Source: Flavobacteriales bacterium 33_180_T64
GTDB taxonomy: Bacteria; Bacteroidota; Bacteroidia; Flavobacteriales; Flavobacteriaceae
Assembly: GCA_002162685.1 (NCBI GenBank)
Contig: MAAQ01000005.1
Span: 1 to 64,000 of the forward strand
Direction: 5' to 3'
DNA: 64,000 nt
Made by a program: the position numbers and the translations under genes. Positions 28,228-36,683 of this stretch are shown here, in pieces; within the stretch, counting starts at the first letter, position 1, and every line of letters begins with the position of its first letter. The notes beneath the pieces were generated by a model. That model had not been told where the DNA came from, did not search any database, and saw nothing but the letters and a program-made list of their open reading frames with translations.

Positions 28228-28306
28228 GTTCGTTTTTAGAGTCGTATTTCGCCAAATATATTAATATTTTAGAGAAACCTTTATGTTAAATAGACTCTGA
28301 TTATTA

Positions 28307-28327
28307 AAAACGACCTTATAAAATTTA
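28307..28327 (+). repeat. right 21-bp direct repeat flanking the 27505-28227 segment
   Basis: AAAACGACCTTATAAAATTT(A), one mismatch from 27467-27487. The right copy overlaps the stop codon of the SPFH gene (TTA at 28325-28327 on the plus strand). Confidence 0.8.
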
Positions 28328-29080
28328 TGATTTAACAATTTTAGACTTTCTTTTTTTTACAGGTAGTACTTCTTCTGGGAAAGGAAAAATGATTGTTGAG
28401 TTTTTTTCCGAAGCAATATTTGACAAGGTTTGGTATAAACGCAACTTAATGGCAGATGGAGACTGATCGATTAATTTTCCAGCCTCAAGTAACTTGCCAG
28501 CAGCTTGCTCTTCTGCCAATGCCAATATAATCTGGGCTCTACGAGAGCGTTCAGCCTCTGCTTGATTTGCCATCATTCGACGCATATTCTCAGGTAATTG
28601 GATGTCTTTTATTTTAACATCATTAATATTAATACCCCATTCTTTGGTTTCTTGTTCAACAATTTCTTTAATGTTTTTACCCATTTCTTCGCGTTTTGAA
28701 AGAATGGTATCTAACTCTACTTTACCACAAACATCCCTTAGAGCTGCTTGTGCAAGTTGTGTAATGGCAAACTTGTATTCTTCTACTTCTAAAACTGCTT
28801 TTTCTGGATTGTTAATTTTAAAAAAAACAACACCATCTATACTACAGGGCACGTTATCTTCGGTCATTACTTCTTGTGAATCAATATTGAATGTAATAAC
28901 TCTAATGTCAACTATTTGAATGGTTTCAATAACTGGAATAATCCAACGAAAACCAGGTTGCAAGGTTTTTATAAATTTTCCAAACCTAAATTTAATAGCT
29001 CTTTTGTATTCAAAAACGATTCGAATACCAGAGAGAAGAATTAATCCAGTAATTACGCCAAGTATGATTAACTGGTTCAT
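28325..29080 (-). CDS. SPFH/band-7 (slipin/stomatin-like) membrane protein
   Basis: A 251-residue protein with an N-terminal membrane helix (LIILGVITGLILLSGIRIV). The band-7 domain follows (~20-180): YKRAIKFRFGKF, LQPGFRWIIPVIETI, DVRVITFN-like IDIRVITFN, and AALRDVCGKVELDTILSKREEM. A helical region then carries MRRMMANQAEAERSRRAQI. These proteins form ring-like scaffolds at membranes. The NfeD partner common in other bacteria is absent here. Confidence 0.9.
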   Translation of the reverse strand: MNQLIILGVITGLILLSGIRIVFEYKRAIKFRFGKFIKTLQPGFRWIIPVIETIQIVDIRVITFNIDSQEVMTEDNVPCSIDGVVFFKINNPEKAVLEVEEYKFAITQLAQAALRDVCGKVELDTILSKREEMGKNIKEIVEQETKEWGININDVKIKDIQLPENMRRMMANQAEAERSRRAQIILALAEEQAAGKLLEAGKLIDQSPSAIKLRLYQTLSNIASEKNSTIIFPFPEEVLPVKKRKSKIVKS

Positions 29081-29468
29081 AAGTATTGTATTAAGGTTAC
29101 TATAAGTGTCCTAATTGAACCTATAAGAAATGATAATTAATTGGTCCAATGTCTTTTTTAATTTTAAATCGCATGTCAAACCTCTTAAGTTAAACTATAC
29201 GATGACTATAGCTCACTCTTAAGTTACGATTTTTTTTAGGAATAACTCGAGTTTTATGCCTAAAAATTAAGGTATTAGCTCAGTTATTGTACTCTATATG
29301 TAAATTAGAAGGATGAGATTAGAAAGTTCTATAGTTATAAACACTTTTTATGCGACGATGTAGAAGGGGAGTGAAATTTGATGGATATTACAATGAAATA
29401 TCCACCGCTTAAATCTATAATAATTTGAAACAAATCAATTAATATATTGTAAGTCAAAAAAATGGCAC
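29081..29468. other. 388-bp intergenic region without a recognisable gene
   Basis: Lies between the divergent SPFH gene (minus) and the cold-shock gene (plus). No convincing ORF or RNA was seen. It holds a stretch at 29350-29385 (GCGACGATGTAGAAGGGGAG) resembling the 3' end of the repeat family at 55521 and 59880, and a small inverted pair GGATATT / AATATCC at 29383-29403. Confidence 0.5.
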
Positions 29469-29476
29469 CATATTTG
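29469..29476 (+). promoter_or_regulatory. candidate -7 element of the cold-shock gene
   Basis: CATATTTG, one mismatch from TAnnTTTG, 37 bp before the ATG. It implies a leader of about 35 nt. Confidence 0.4.
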
Positions 29477-29513
29477 CAAATCAAATAAGTATTATAAATT
29501 TAATTACATTACA

Positions 29514-29705
29514 ATGAGTAAAGGAACAGTAAAGTTTTTCAATGATGCCAAAGGATTTGGTTTTATTACTGAAGAAGGCGTTGAAAAAGATCACTTTGTA
29601 CACATTTCTGGATTGATAGACGAAGTTCGTGAAGGCGACCAAGTTGAATTTGATCTACAAGAAGGTAACAAAGGATTAAATGCAGTGAACGTAAAAGTTA
29701 TCTAA
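29514..29705 (+). CDS. cold-shock protein, CspA family
   Basis: A 63-residue single cold-shock domain. The RNP1 motif KGFGFITEEG and RNP2 motif DHFVHISGL bind single-stranded nucleic acid. GTVKFFNDAKG at the N-terminus and VEFDLQEGNKGLNAVNV at the end are typical. The protein would act as an RNA chaperone or antiterminator in the cytoplasm. Single gene, with its own terminator at 29725. Confidence 0.97.
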   Translation: MSKGTVKFFNDAKGFGFITEEGVEKDHFVHISGLIDEVREGDQVEFDLQEGNKGLNAVNVKVI

Positions 29706-29724
29706 AACATATAGTTCAAGTTTT

Positions 29725-29756
29725 AAAAAGCCCATCATTATTGATGGGCTTTTTTT
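29725..29756 (+). terminator. rho-independent terminator after the cold-shock gene
   Basis: Stem AAGCCCATCA / TGATGGGCTT with loop TTAT, preceded by As and followed by TTTTTT. It lies 20 bp after the stop. Confidence 0.92.
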
Positions 29757-29880
29757 ATTGTTATGTCCTATATCCTTAAATAAAGTACTATTGATTTCTT
29801 CTTAAGATCACTATATGTAACTATTCTATAATCAATAATTTTTTTGTTGATACTATTGTAATTCATTTGATATTAACATG

Positions 29881-29888
29881 TATTTTTG
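29881..29888 (+). promoter_or_regulatory. -7 element of the J-domain/KTSC gene
   Basis: TATTTTTG, a perfect TAnnTTTG match, 22 bp before the ATG at 29910. It rules out the TTG at 29886 as the start. Confidence 0.6.
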
Positions 29889-29909
29889 CGCCTGCAAATA
29901 AATTTTCAT

Positions 29910-30350
29910 ATGAAACGCATAAATGAATATAAGAAGCTCTTTGGAGTTGAAAACGAAGTCGAATTAAAGACTTTGAAAAAAAGTTATCGCAATTTGGTTA
30001 AAGAATGGCATCCAGACAAATTTCAAAATGGAGACGCATTACAGGAAGAAGCTGAGATAAATAGCCGAAAGATTATTGATGGTTACCATTTTCTTGTAAG
30101 TATTGCACCAGAAACGAAAGCATCAAACTTAGATGCCTATACAGAGACCATAACTAATTCTGGTATTGCAGATTATAATCATAAAGGGTTATTGCTAGAA
30201 ATCATCTTTCAAGATGGAACAACTTATGAGTATTTTGGCGTTACAAAACAAGTATATACTAAAATGATTAATAGCAATAAGCTCAATCGTTTTGCTAAAC
30301 GTGCCATATATCCTCATTACACCTATCGAATGGCGAAACGTGCTCAATAA
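29910..30350 (+). CDS. J-domain and KTSC-domain fusion protein
   Basis: A 146-residue product read from the ATG at 29910. Residues ~1-60 are a J-like domain: YKKLFGV, LKKSYRNLVKEWHPDKF with the HPD tripeptide that stimulates Hsp70 ATPase, then INSRKIIDGYHFL. Residues ~80-140 are a KTSC domain (LLLEIIFQDGTTYEYFGVTKQVYTKMINS ends in the NKLNRFAK region), a small domain of unknown biochemical role often found with nucleic-acid proteins. Cytoplasmic, monocistronic. It could be an Hsp70 co-chaperone with a client-binding KTSC part. Confidence 0.85.
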   Translation: MKRINEYKKLFGVENEVELKTLKKSYRNLVKEWHPDKFQNGDALQEEAEINSRKIIDGYHFLVSIAPETKASNLDAYTETITNSGIADYNHKGLLLEIIFQDGTTYEYFGVTKQVYTKMINSNKLNRFAKRAIYPHYTYRMAKRAQ

Positions 30351-30362
30351 ACTGCTTAGATT

Positions 30363-30536
30363 ACTTTTAATCCTGAAATAAACGAATTATATTTTACTCG
30401 AAGAAATCAGAAAAGGAAAATACAATTTACACTATGAAATTGGTTGATGGTAAATGGACCGCACCGGAAGTCACTTTTTTCAACAAATAATAGCGAATAT
30501 TGGGATTTTGAAGCTCATAATAGGACAGAACGTTAA
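30363..30536 (+). pseudogene. relic of a PD40 (TolB-like) repeat gene
   Basis: Three short frames read in order give PD40-type text. FNPEINELYFTRRNQKRKI is in one frame (30366-30437), DGKWTAPEVTFFN in a second (30434-30486), and SEYWDFEAH in a third (~30493-30519). They line up with the intact paralogues' [14 protein letters not shown] and following blade. Two frameshifts separate them and no start remains. It lies just after the LytTR pair at 30569-32351, a type of system that neighbours intact PD40 genes elsewhere in this window. Confidence 0.6.
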
Positions 30537-30568
30537 GAATTAGTCTAGTAATTAACAATTGATAGAGC

Positions 30569-31273
30569 TCAATTATTAATTAACTTAATAATGTCTTTAT
30601 AAGACGCGCCAATCGGAATTTCTATACCGCCAAGTAAGATTACATCTTTTGAGGTTAAAGCGGCAATTTTCCTGGTATTAATAATATATGAACGATGTAC
30701 CCTCAAAAAATAAGAAGGTAACCTTTGAACAAAAGTGCTTATTTTATCTTTTGTAATTATGGTGTCCTTTACGGTATGTATTCTCACATAATCTTTAATA
30801 CTGTCAATAAACAGAATGTTGTTAAACTCAATTCTAATCATCTTTTTGTTTGAATTAACAAAGATATGATCTAATGTTATATCCATTTCTGATGATGTGT
30901 GTTTACCACTGGTGGTTGCATGGAATGCCCTGTATTTATTGATAGATTTATAAAAACGAAGAAAGGATATTGGTTTTAATAAATAATCAATGATATCCAA
31001 TTCATAACCTTCCAAGGCATATTCTCTGTAGGCTGTTGTTAATATGATTTTTGGTTGTATCATCGTGTTTTTTATAAAATCGATACCTGTAACTTCTGGC
31101 ATTTGGATATCTAAAAACAAAAGGTCAATACTAGTATTTTGAAGAAAATGTCCAGCAGATATAGGGTTATCAAAAGTTGCTGTAAGTTCAAGGTCCGGCA
31201 CTTTCATTATGTGATTTTCAAGTACCTTAATGGCCAGCGGCTCATCATCTACGACTATACATTTTATGGCCAT
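30569..31273 (-). CDS. LytTR-family response regulator
   Basis: A 234-residue product. Receiver with D9/D10/E11, phosphoacceptor D55 (LLFLDIQMPE), T80 and K100 (YLLKP). LytTR domain ~130-230 with LRVHRSYIINTRKI. It follows its kinase with a 1-bp gap on the minus strand. The pair is divergent from the FGE-like/PD40 genes at 32612-35311, which carry a shared promoter box and are its likely targets. Confidence 0.94.
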   Translation of the reverse strand: MAIKCIVVDDEPLAIKVLENHIMKVPDLELTATFDNPISAGHFLQNTSIDLLFLDIQMPEVTGIDFIKNTMIQPKIILTTAYREYALEGYELDIIDYLLKPISFLRFYKSINKYRAFHATTSGKHTSSEMDITLDHIFVNSNKKMIRIEFNNILFIDSIKDYVRIHTVKDTIITKDKISTFVQRLPSYFLRVHRSYIINTRKIAALTSKDVILLGGIEIPIGASYKDIIKLINN

Positions 31274-31274
31274 A

Positions 31275-32351
31275 TTACTTTAATTTAATGGTTAATATGA
31301 GCTGAAAATCTTCATCAGTTTTGGTGTTTTTCAGGTCATACTTATTTTTATAGTTTAGCTCTAATTGTCTTTGCGAATTGGAATATCCAATTCCAGAATG
31401 TGATTCATTTTCTGTATCGCTTTGTTTTCTAACGGGTAAGGTATTAAAAACTTTAAAACAAAGTTGATCATCGTTTGTAGTTAATTCAATTTTAATTACC
31501 GATTCCTTCCGATTAATACTTGCACCGTGTTTAAACGCATTTTCTACAAATGATATCAGGATCAAGGGTGCTATCTTGACATTAAGGTCATGAAGATGGT
31601 ATGTAAAGTCCAATGTTAACTTTTTGCCATAACGTAGCGATTCCAAATCTATATAATCCTGTATCAAGGCAATTTCATTTTTTAATGGAACTTCAGCATC
31701 TTTACACCGATAAAGCATATAATCTAGCATGCCTGATAGTTTTAAAACAACTTCTGGTGCTTTTTCAGATTGTTCTAATGTTAATGAATATAAATTATTT
31801 AAGGTATTGAACAAAAAATGTGGATTTGTTTGTGCTTTTAAAAATTTAAGCTCGGTATTCGCTTTCTCTTTTTGTAACACTTCCAGTTGATGACGTTCTT
31901 CAAAACGATCCTTAAATGCCTTGGTCATCAACATTAAAAAAACAAATACATAAACTGATGGAAAATAAACGACCGCCAAATGAAAAGGGTCTGATATAAT
32001 CTCAATTAAGCTTTTAGGTTCGTAGTATTTAGGAACAAAAATTTCGGTCAAATACATACTTAAAAGCTTTGAAAGCACTAATAGCATATACGCAGATATC
32101 AAAAAGGAAACTCCAAACTTGAGATATTTCTTTTTAAATAAAAGTTTTGGCACCTGATAATAGACTAAAAAATAACTGGCTAATAACTGGGCAGGTAAAA
32201 AACTTAAACTACTAATTGTGGTCTTTTTAACACTTCCTTCATTTAATGCAGCCAATATAGGTAAGCTTATAAATACTAAAAACCAGAATATAAAGTGTGA
32301 AACGACTCTATTCTGAATGATCCAATCAATAAAGTTTTTTCTTTTAACCAT
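31275..32351 (-). CDS. LytS-type membrane sensor histidine kinase
   Basis: A 358-residue product read from the ATG at 32351 (MVKRKNFIDW); the frame extends 24 codons further upstream to a less likely ATG. Four hydrophobic segments in the first ~160 residues lack a large extracytoplasmic domain. A coiled coil follows, then the phosphoacceptor motif NPHFLFNTLNN, N-box FVENAFKHG and a GIGYSN G-box. It probably senses a membrane signal or a partner protein and phosphorylates the regulator at 30569. Confidence 0.92.
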   Translation of the reverse strand: MVKRKNFIDWIIQNRVVSHFIFWFLVFISLPILAALNEGSVKKTTISSLSFLPAQLLASYFLVYYQVPKLLFKKKYLKFGVSFLISAYMLLVLSKLLSMYLTEIFVPKYYEPKSLIEIISDPFHLAVVYFPSVYVFVFLMLMTKAFKDRFEERHQLEVLQKEKANTELKFLKAQTNPHFLFNTLNNLYSLTLEQSEKAPEVVLKLSGMLDYMLYRCKDAEVPLKNEIALIQDYIDLESLRYGKKLTLDFTYHLHDLNVKIAPLILISFVENAFKHGASINRKESVIKIELTTNDDQLCFKVFNTLPVRKQSDTENESHSGIGYSNSQRQLELNYKNKYDLKNTKTDEDFQLILTIKLK

Positions 32352-32549
32352 AGCGCATAAATATATAAAATATGAATCTAGAATCCTTTTAAAAGAGACG
32401 AATCTTGATAATCTATGGCCCAAACTTCGTTTGCTACGGAGTTAGTATATTTTCCGTTACTAATAGTTTTATTTCCGCTAGAATCTACGGTTCATCTATT
32501 TTACAATATTTCAATTATCACTTTCGATATGTTTGTCTAAAACTAGTAG

Positions 32550-32577
32550 ATAAATTAAGAGATTAGGAGTCTATATG
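32550..32577 (+). promoter_or_regulatory. 28-bp promoter box upstream of the FGE-like gene
   Basis: Starts ATAAATTAAG and ends TCTATATG. It matches the box at 33430-33457 in 24 of 28 positions, and both boxes end exactly 35 bp before the ATG of their gene. The 3' end resembles a -7 element. Confidence 0.55.
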
Positions 32578-32611
32578 TTTCTAATAAGTCCCAAATAATA
32601 AAACTAAAAAT

Positions 32612-33379
32612 ATGAAAAACATAACACGATTACTTTGTTTCACGCTTCTATTAATAACAAGCCTTAGTTATGGGCAAAACCTACCAAAATTTGTACATGT
32701 ACAAGGCGGTAAGTTCACTATGGGCGACGAAAGGGGCTTGGGCAATGAAGACCAACGTCCCACGCATGAGGTTAGCCTAAAGAGTTTTAATATAAGTCAA
32801 ACCGAGGTTACCGTAGCCCAATACCACTATTATTGCGAGGACACAGGGACAGCAATGCCCGAAGCTCCCAGTTGGGGTTGGCAAAGCAACCACCCCATAG
32901 TAAATGTAAACTGGAATGATGCTGTAAATTATGCCAATTGGCTTTCCAGTAAATTAGACCAAATAGTACGCCTTCCTTATGAAGCAGAATGGGAATATGC
33001 GGCCCGTGGTGGTGGGAAATCCAAAGGATATAAATACAGCGGCGCGAATAACATAGCCGATGTGAGCTGTTATGATGGTAATTCTGAAAATAAACCAAAT
33101 GTTGTAGCTGGCAAAAAACCCAATGAATTAGGGCTTTACGATATGAGTGGTAATGTTTTTGAATGGTGTATGGATAAATACGGAGGCGATTATTATGCCA
33201 ATAACCCTAAAAATAACCCTAAGGGTGCTACTAAAGGGGATGCTAGAGTAATACGGGGTGGTGGTTGGCACCTTAATGCCACTTTTTGCAATGTTGCTTT
33301 TCGCTACGGAAGCACTTTTAATGGTGAGTTGTATGACTATTTTGGGTTTCGTGTGGTTTCGATCAATGATAAACAATAA
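32612..33379 (+). CDS. exported formylglycine-generating-enzyme-like (SUMF1/FGE-sulfatase) protein
   Basis: A 255-residue product with a signal peptide (ends SLSYGQ). The FGE-sulfatase fold fills the rest: VQGGKFTMGDERG, ISQTEVTVAQY, HPIVNVNWNDAVNYANWLS, VRLPYEAEWEYAARGG, GLYDMSGNVFEWCMD, RVIRGGGWH and YFGFRVV. True FGE needs two catalytic cysteines after RGGSW; here only the second position is Cys (ATFC), so sulfatase activation is doubtful and a structural or binding role is likely. G+C looks clearly higher than in its neighbours, a possible sign of transfer. Confidence 0.87.
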   Translation: MKNITRLLCFTLLLITSLSYGQNLPKFVHVQGGKFTMGDERGLGNEDQRPTHEVSLKSFNISQTEVTVAQYHYYCEDTGTAMPEAPSWGWQSNHPIVNVNWNDAVNYANWLSSKLDQIVRLPYEAEWEYAARGGGKSKGYKYSGANNIADVSCYDGNSENKPNVVAGKKPNELGLYDMSGNVFEWCMDKYGGDYYANNPKNNPKGATKGDARVIRGGGWHLNATFCNVAFRYGSTFNGELYDYFGFRVVSINDKQ

Positions 33380-33429
33380 AGTAGGGCTAGCAAAAGCCCA
33401 AAAAGACAATAATTAGTATAAACCACTTC

Positions 33430-33457
33430 ATAAATTAAGGGATTAGGGATCTATTTG
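33430..33457 (+). promoter_or_regulatory. 28-bp promoter box upstream of the PD40 lipoprotein genes
   Basis: Second copy of the box at 32550 (24/28 identical), ending in TCTATTTG, 35 bp before the ATG at 33492. The identical distance to the start codon suggests a common promoter and operator. Confidence 0.55.
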
Positions 33458-33491
33458 CTCCTTATGAACCGCAATTAATAAACTAAAAAGA

Positions 33492-34400
33492 ATGCATAGA
33501 GCTAATATTATTTTGATACTTATTTTGGTGTTACTTTTAAATGCCTGTAATACAATAAATGGAGGTATAACAACTAGAGATTCTATAAGCAAAGAAAGTC
33601 CTTATCTCAACCAAAAGCCACCAGGCTTAATTCCGGAAATGTTTGCTCCAGGTATGGTTTCAACCGATAATTGGGAAATAGGTGGTGTCTTTACTCCGGA
33701 TTTAAAAGAATTTTATTTCCTCAGAGAAATTGGAGAAAAGGAGGAAGATATAAAACAAGTGTTCATGATGATTCAACAGAATGACAATGGAGACTGGGAA
33801 GAGTCAGAGATTTCACTTCGGGTAGGTCAGGCCTTTATTTCACCCGATGGTAAAATAATGCATTTAGGAAGAAGGTATAAAGAGCGTACCGATTCCGGTT
33901 GGTCAGAGATTAAAAGGTTAGGAGCTCCTTTTGATACTATTCCCATCATGCGAATGACGTCTTCTGCTAAAGGAACCTATGCTTTTGATGAGGCTGTGGA
34001 AGGTAGGAGCATTCTTCGTTATTCACGATTAATCAATGGTAAACGTGAAGCACCCAAACCCTTTTCTAAAGAGATCAACACAGGAAGGTTTAATGCACAT
34101 CCTTTTATTGCTCCTGATGAATCCTATGTTCTGTGGGACGGTCAACGAGACAATGGTCCCAGGAATGCCGAAATCTACGTGAGTTTTAAACGGCCCAATG
34201 GTTCATGGGGTGAAGCTATCAAACTAGGTGAAGAGATTAACACAAAAGCTTCAGAATTTGGGGCACGTGTCACACCAGATGGAAAATATTTGTTTTTCAA
34301 TAGGAATACGGGCAAAGTAAAGCCAACAGACAAATACGAAAATACAGATATCTTCTGGGTAGATACTCAGGTCATTGAATCACTTAGACCAAAAAAATAA
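33492..34400 (+). CDS. PD40-repeat lipoprotein
   Basis: A 302-residue lipoprotein (lipobox LLNAC). After the family signature [17 protein letters not shown] come PD40/TolB-like propeller blades: [45 protein letters not shown] and [15 protein letters not shown]. It ends with [16 protein letters not shown]. The closest relatives in the window are 34406 and 49301. PD40 propellers usually mediate protein or glycan binding at the cell envelope. Five bp separate it from the next paralogue. Confidence 0.88.
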   Translation: MHRANIILILILVLLLNACNTINGGITTRDSISKESPYLNQKPPGLIPEMFAPGMVSTDNWEIGGVFTPDLKEFYFLREIGEKEEDIKQVFMMIQQNDNGDWEESEISLRVGQAFISPDGKIMHLGRRYKERTDSGWSEIKRLGAPFDTIPIMRMTSSAKGTYAFDEAVEGRSILRYSRLINGKREAPKPFSKEINTGRFNAHPFIAPDESYVLWDGQRDNGPRNAEIYVSFKRPNGSWGEAIKLGEEINTKASEFGARVTPDGKYLFFNRNTGKVKPTDKYENTDIFWVDTQVIESLRPKK

Positions 34401-34405
34401 AAACC

Positions 34406-35311
34406 ATGAAAAAACCGGATGTTATTTTGATACTTGTAATGGTACTATGTTTACAAGCCTGTAATTCTAAAAAACAGAACTCCAAGGATAGTTATTCACC
34501 AAATATAGAAAGCCCCTATCTCGGGCAAAAGCCTCCGGGTTTAACGCCAATTCCTTTTGCACCAGGATTAGTTTCTACAGAAATATATGAATATGATGGT
34601 GCATTTGCACATGATATGAAAGCATTTTATTTTGTTAGAAGAGGAGAAAAAAATATAAAATCAACTTTTTACGAATACAAGTACGATGAAACAAATGGCT
34701 CTTGGAAAAAATCAGTACTTGCATCTCCATGGATTGGGCGACCTGTAATTTCTCCAGACGGTACAACCATGCATTTAGGTACACGTTATTTGAAAAAAAC
34801 TAAATCGGGTTGGTCTAAAATACAAAACCTTGAATCTCCTATTGTAAGTAATGATTCTATGTATATTATGCGTCTTTCAGAATCTGCAAATAGCACCTAT
34901 TATTTTGACACCTATAAAGAAGGAGATTCAACATTTCCGATTCGCTATTCACGTTTAATAAATGGAAAACATGAAGAGCCTAGGGCTTTACCAAAAGCTA
35001 TAAACACTGGAACCTTTTTAAGTCATCCTTTTATAGCTCCAGATGAATCGTATTTATTATTTGATGCTAAAAGGGAAAATGGTTATGGAGATTCTGATAT
35101 TTATATCAGTTTCAAACAAAAAGATGGTACTTGGGGTAATGGGATTAATTTAGGCGATAAAATAAATACTAATGCTTGGGAAGCTTCTGCAAGTATAACA
35201 CCCGATGGTAAATACCTTTTCTTTAGTAGAAATGTAGGGTCAGACGATTATGAAAATGTGGATATATTCTGGGTAGATGCCCAGATTATTGAAACCCTCA
35301 AGCTCCAATAA
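34406..35311 (+). CDS. PD40-repeat lipoprotein, paralogue of 33492
   Basis: A 301-residue lipoprotein (lipobox LQAC). Same order of motifs as 33492: [88 protein letters not shown]. It starts 5 bp after its paralogue, so the two are a tandem duplicate in one operon. No sorting tail. Envelope location is inferred from the lipobox. Confidence 0.88.
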   Translation: MKKPDVILILVMVLCLQACNSKKQNSKDSYSPNIESPYLGQKPPGLTPIPFAPGLVSTEIYEYDGAFAHDMKAFYFVRRGEKNIKSTFYEYKYDETNGSWKKSVLASPWIGRPVISPDGTTMHLGTRYLKKTKSGWSKIQNLESPIVSNDSMYIMRLSESANSTYYFDTYKEGDSTFPIRYSRLINGKHEEPRALPKAINTGTFLSHPFIAPDESYLLFDAKRENGYGDSDIYISFKQKDGTWGNGINLGDKINTNAWEASASITPDGKYLFFSRNVGSDDYENVDIFWVDAQIIETLKLQ

Positions 35312-35479
35312 TATTCCAAAATGCAAATTATAATAAATGCACTATAACCTTTCTACTGCTACTGGTAGATTTGTTTAGCTCATCCCAAATCTATTGCTTG
35401 TGTTCGAGAATTGTGCAAACTCGTTTTTTTTATAAGTTTGTTAAGCATATATTTCCATAACTTTTTATAATAATTAGAA

Positions 35480-36562
35480 ATGGATAATGATATTTTGTTG
35501 TTTTATGGCTGGTGGCAATTTGCTGTTTGCCTGTTTGCATTTGTAGCGCTTATGGCTATATGGTGGCATATTGGTAGACGACAAAATGATTTTGGGCAGG
35601 TATGGTTGGCTTTATCTGTATTATGCTGGAGTGTTTCTGGAGTCATCGAAATATATTTTGCGAGGACTGAGCTTAGTTCTTTAATGGTATTGGATGGCTG
35701 GCGAAGTGTATTATCTTTATTAAATAGTTTATTTATTTTATTGGCATTGCCATGGTTTAGGTATTTACCCAAATCTATTGCACATATTATTAAATCTAAA
35801 TACTGGGTTTACATTGTTGGTATCCCATTCGTGTTTTCAATATTGCCAACACTAAGTAGAATGGTATCAGGTAAGGCGATGACTATGATGGCCGAACTTG
35901 ATGTTTACTATGCTATATTTACTTTAGGTTTTCTAGGTTATGTATTGTGGGAATCCTTTATTAAGCGTCGTTTAAAAGCTTTAGCTTGGTTATCACTCGT
36001 CTGTATTGTTATTGTTTTAGTAGCACAAATTTATAAGCTAACAGGGTACTCTATAAACTTGACGCTATTTTCAGCGATTTTTAAAACGTCGCTTATCATG
36101 TTATTCTTTGCACTTGCTTTAAGTTGGGTTAAAGAGTTATCCGAAAATATTATTCCAGAGGCTAAAGGTTTGTATCTCTATTTTGAAAAACACAAAAATA
36201 ACTCTGGTAAATATGAGCACTACGTGTCATTAAAAGGATTGCCAGGGAACACTAAAAGAAAGGTGAAATTAACCCCTGCGTCCTATGAATTATTTTTAAA
36301 ATTTGCACATAAAAGAAAATCGGGAGATGACTGGTTAGAAATAAAACCGAAAAGTTATAAAACGGCAGAGAATAACTTTGATATAAACGACTATAATGAA
36401 GTTAAACGCCTGTTAATTTCGTTACTAGATGGAATGTTTGGAAAACAGAATTGGACCGATTCACATCATCTAAATCCACTTAAAAAAACACTTTTCGAAA
36501 TGTCTGAAAAGAGAGATCGCAAAATTCGTTTGATAGTACCAAACGATAATATTTTCTTTTAA
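35480..36562 (+). CDS. seven-TM protein with C-terminal cytoplasmic domain, unknown function
   Basis: A 360-residue product with seven hydrophobic segments (about 9-30, 41-61, 74-97, 108-128, 141-160, 167-188, 195-220), rich in Trp. The soluble domain (~235-360) contains KGLYLYFEKHKNNSGKYEHY, VKLTPASYELFLKFAHKR and a basic end (MSEKRDRKIRLIVPN). Layout suggests a membrane receptor with a cytoplasmic effector domain. I recognise no kinase, cyclase or HTH motif with confidence. It follows the PD40 pair by 168 bp, so co-transcription is uncertain. Confidence 0.7.
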   Translation: MDNDILLFYGWWQFAVCLFAFVALMAIWWHIGRRQNDFGQVWLALSVLCWSVSGVIEIYFARTELSSLMVLDGWRSVLSLLNSLFILLALPWFRYLPKSIAHIIKSKYWVYIVGIPFVFSILPTLSRMVSGKAMTMMAELDVYYAIFTLGFLGYVLWESFIKRRLKALAWLSLVCIVIVLVAQIYKLTGYSINLTLFSAIFKTSLIMLFFALALSWVKELSENIIPEAKGLYLYFEKHKNNSGKYEHYVSLKGLPGNTKRKVKLTPASYELFLKFAHKRKSGDDWLEIKPKSYKTAENNFDINDYNEVKRLLISLLDGMFGKQNWTDSHHLNPLKKTLFEMSEKRDRKIRLIVPNDNIFF

Positions 36563-36683
36563 ATAAAGCCTTCACATACCCCTTGTCGGTAATTCAATTA
36601 CTGACAGTTTTATTTTATTTCTGATTTTTAAAGATTTTAAAAACTGAATTAAACACATTGCGCTATCATTTAAAAATAGCACT

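Noticed and set aside
32808-33409. Antisense frames of 93-96 codons opposite the FGE-like gene
   Set aside because: They are long only because that gene is richer in G+C; the sense frame carries all FGE-family motifs and a signal peptide.
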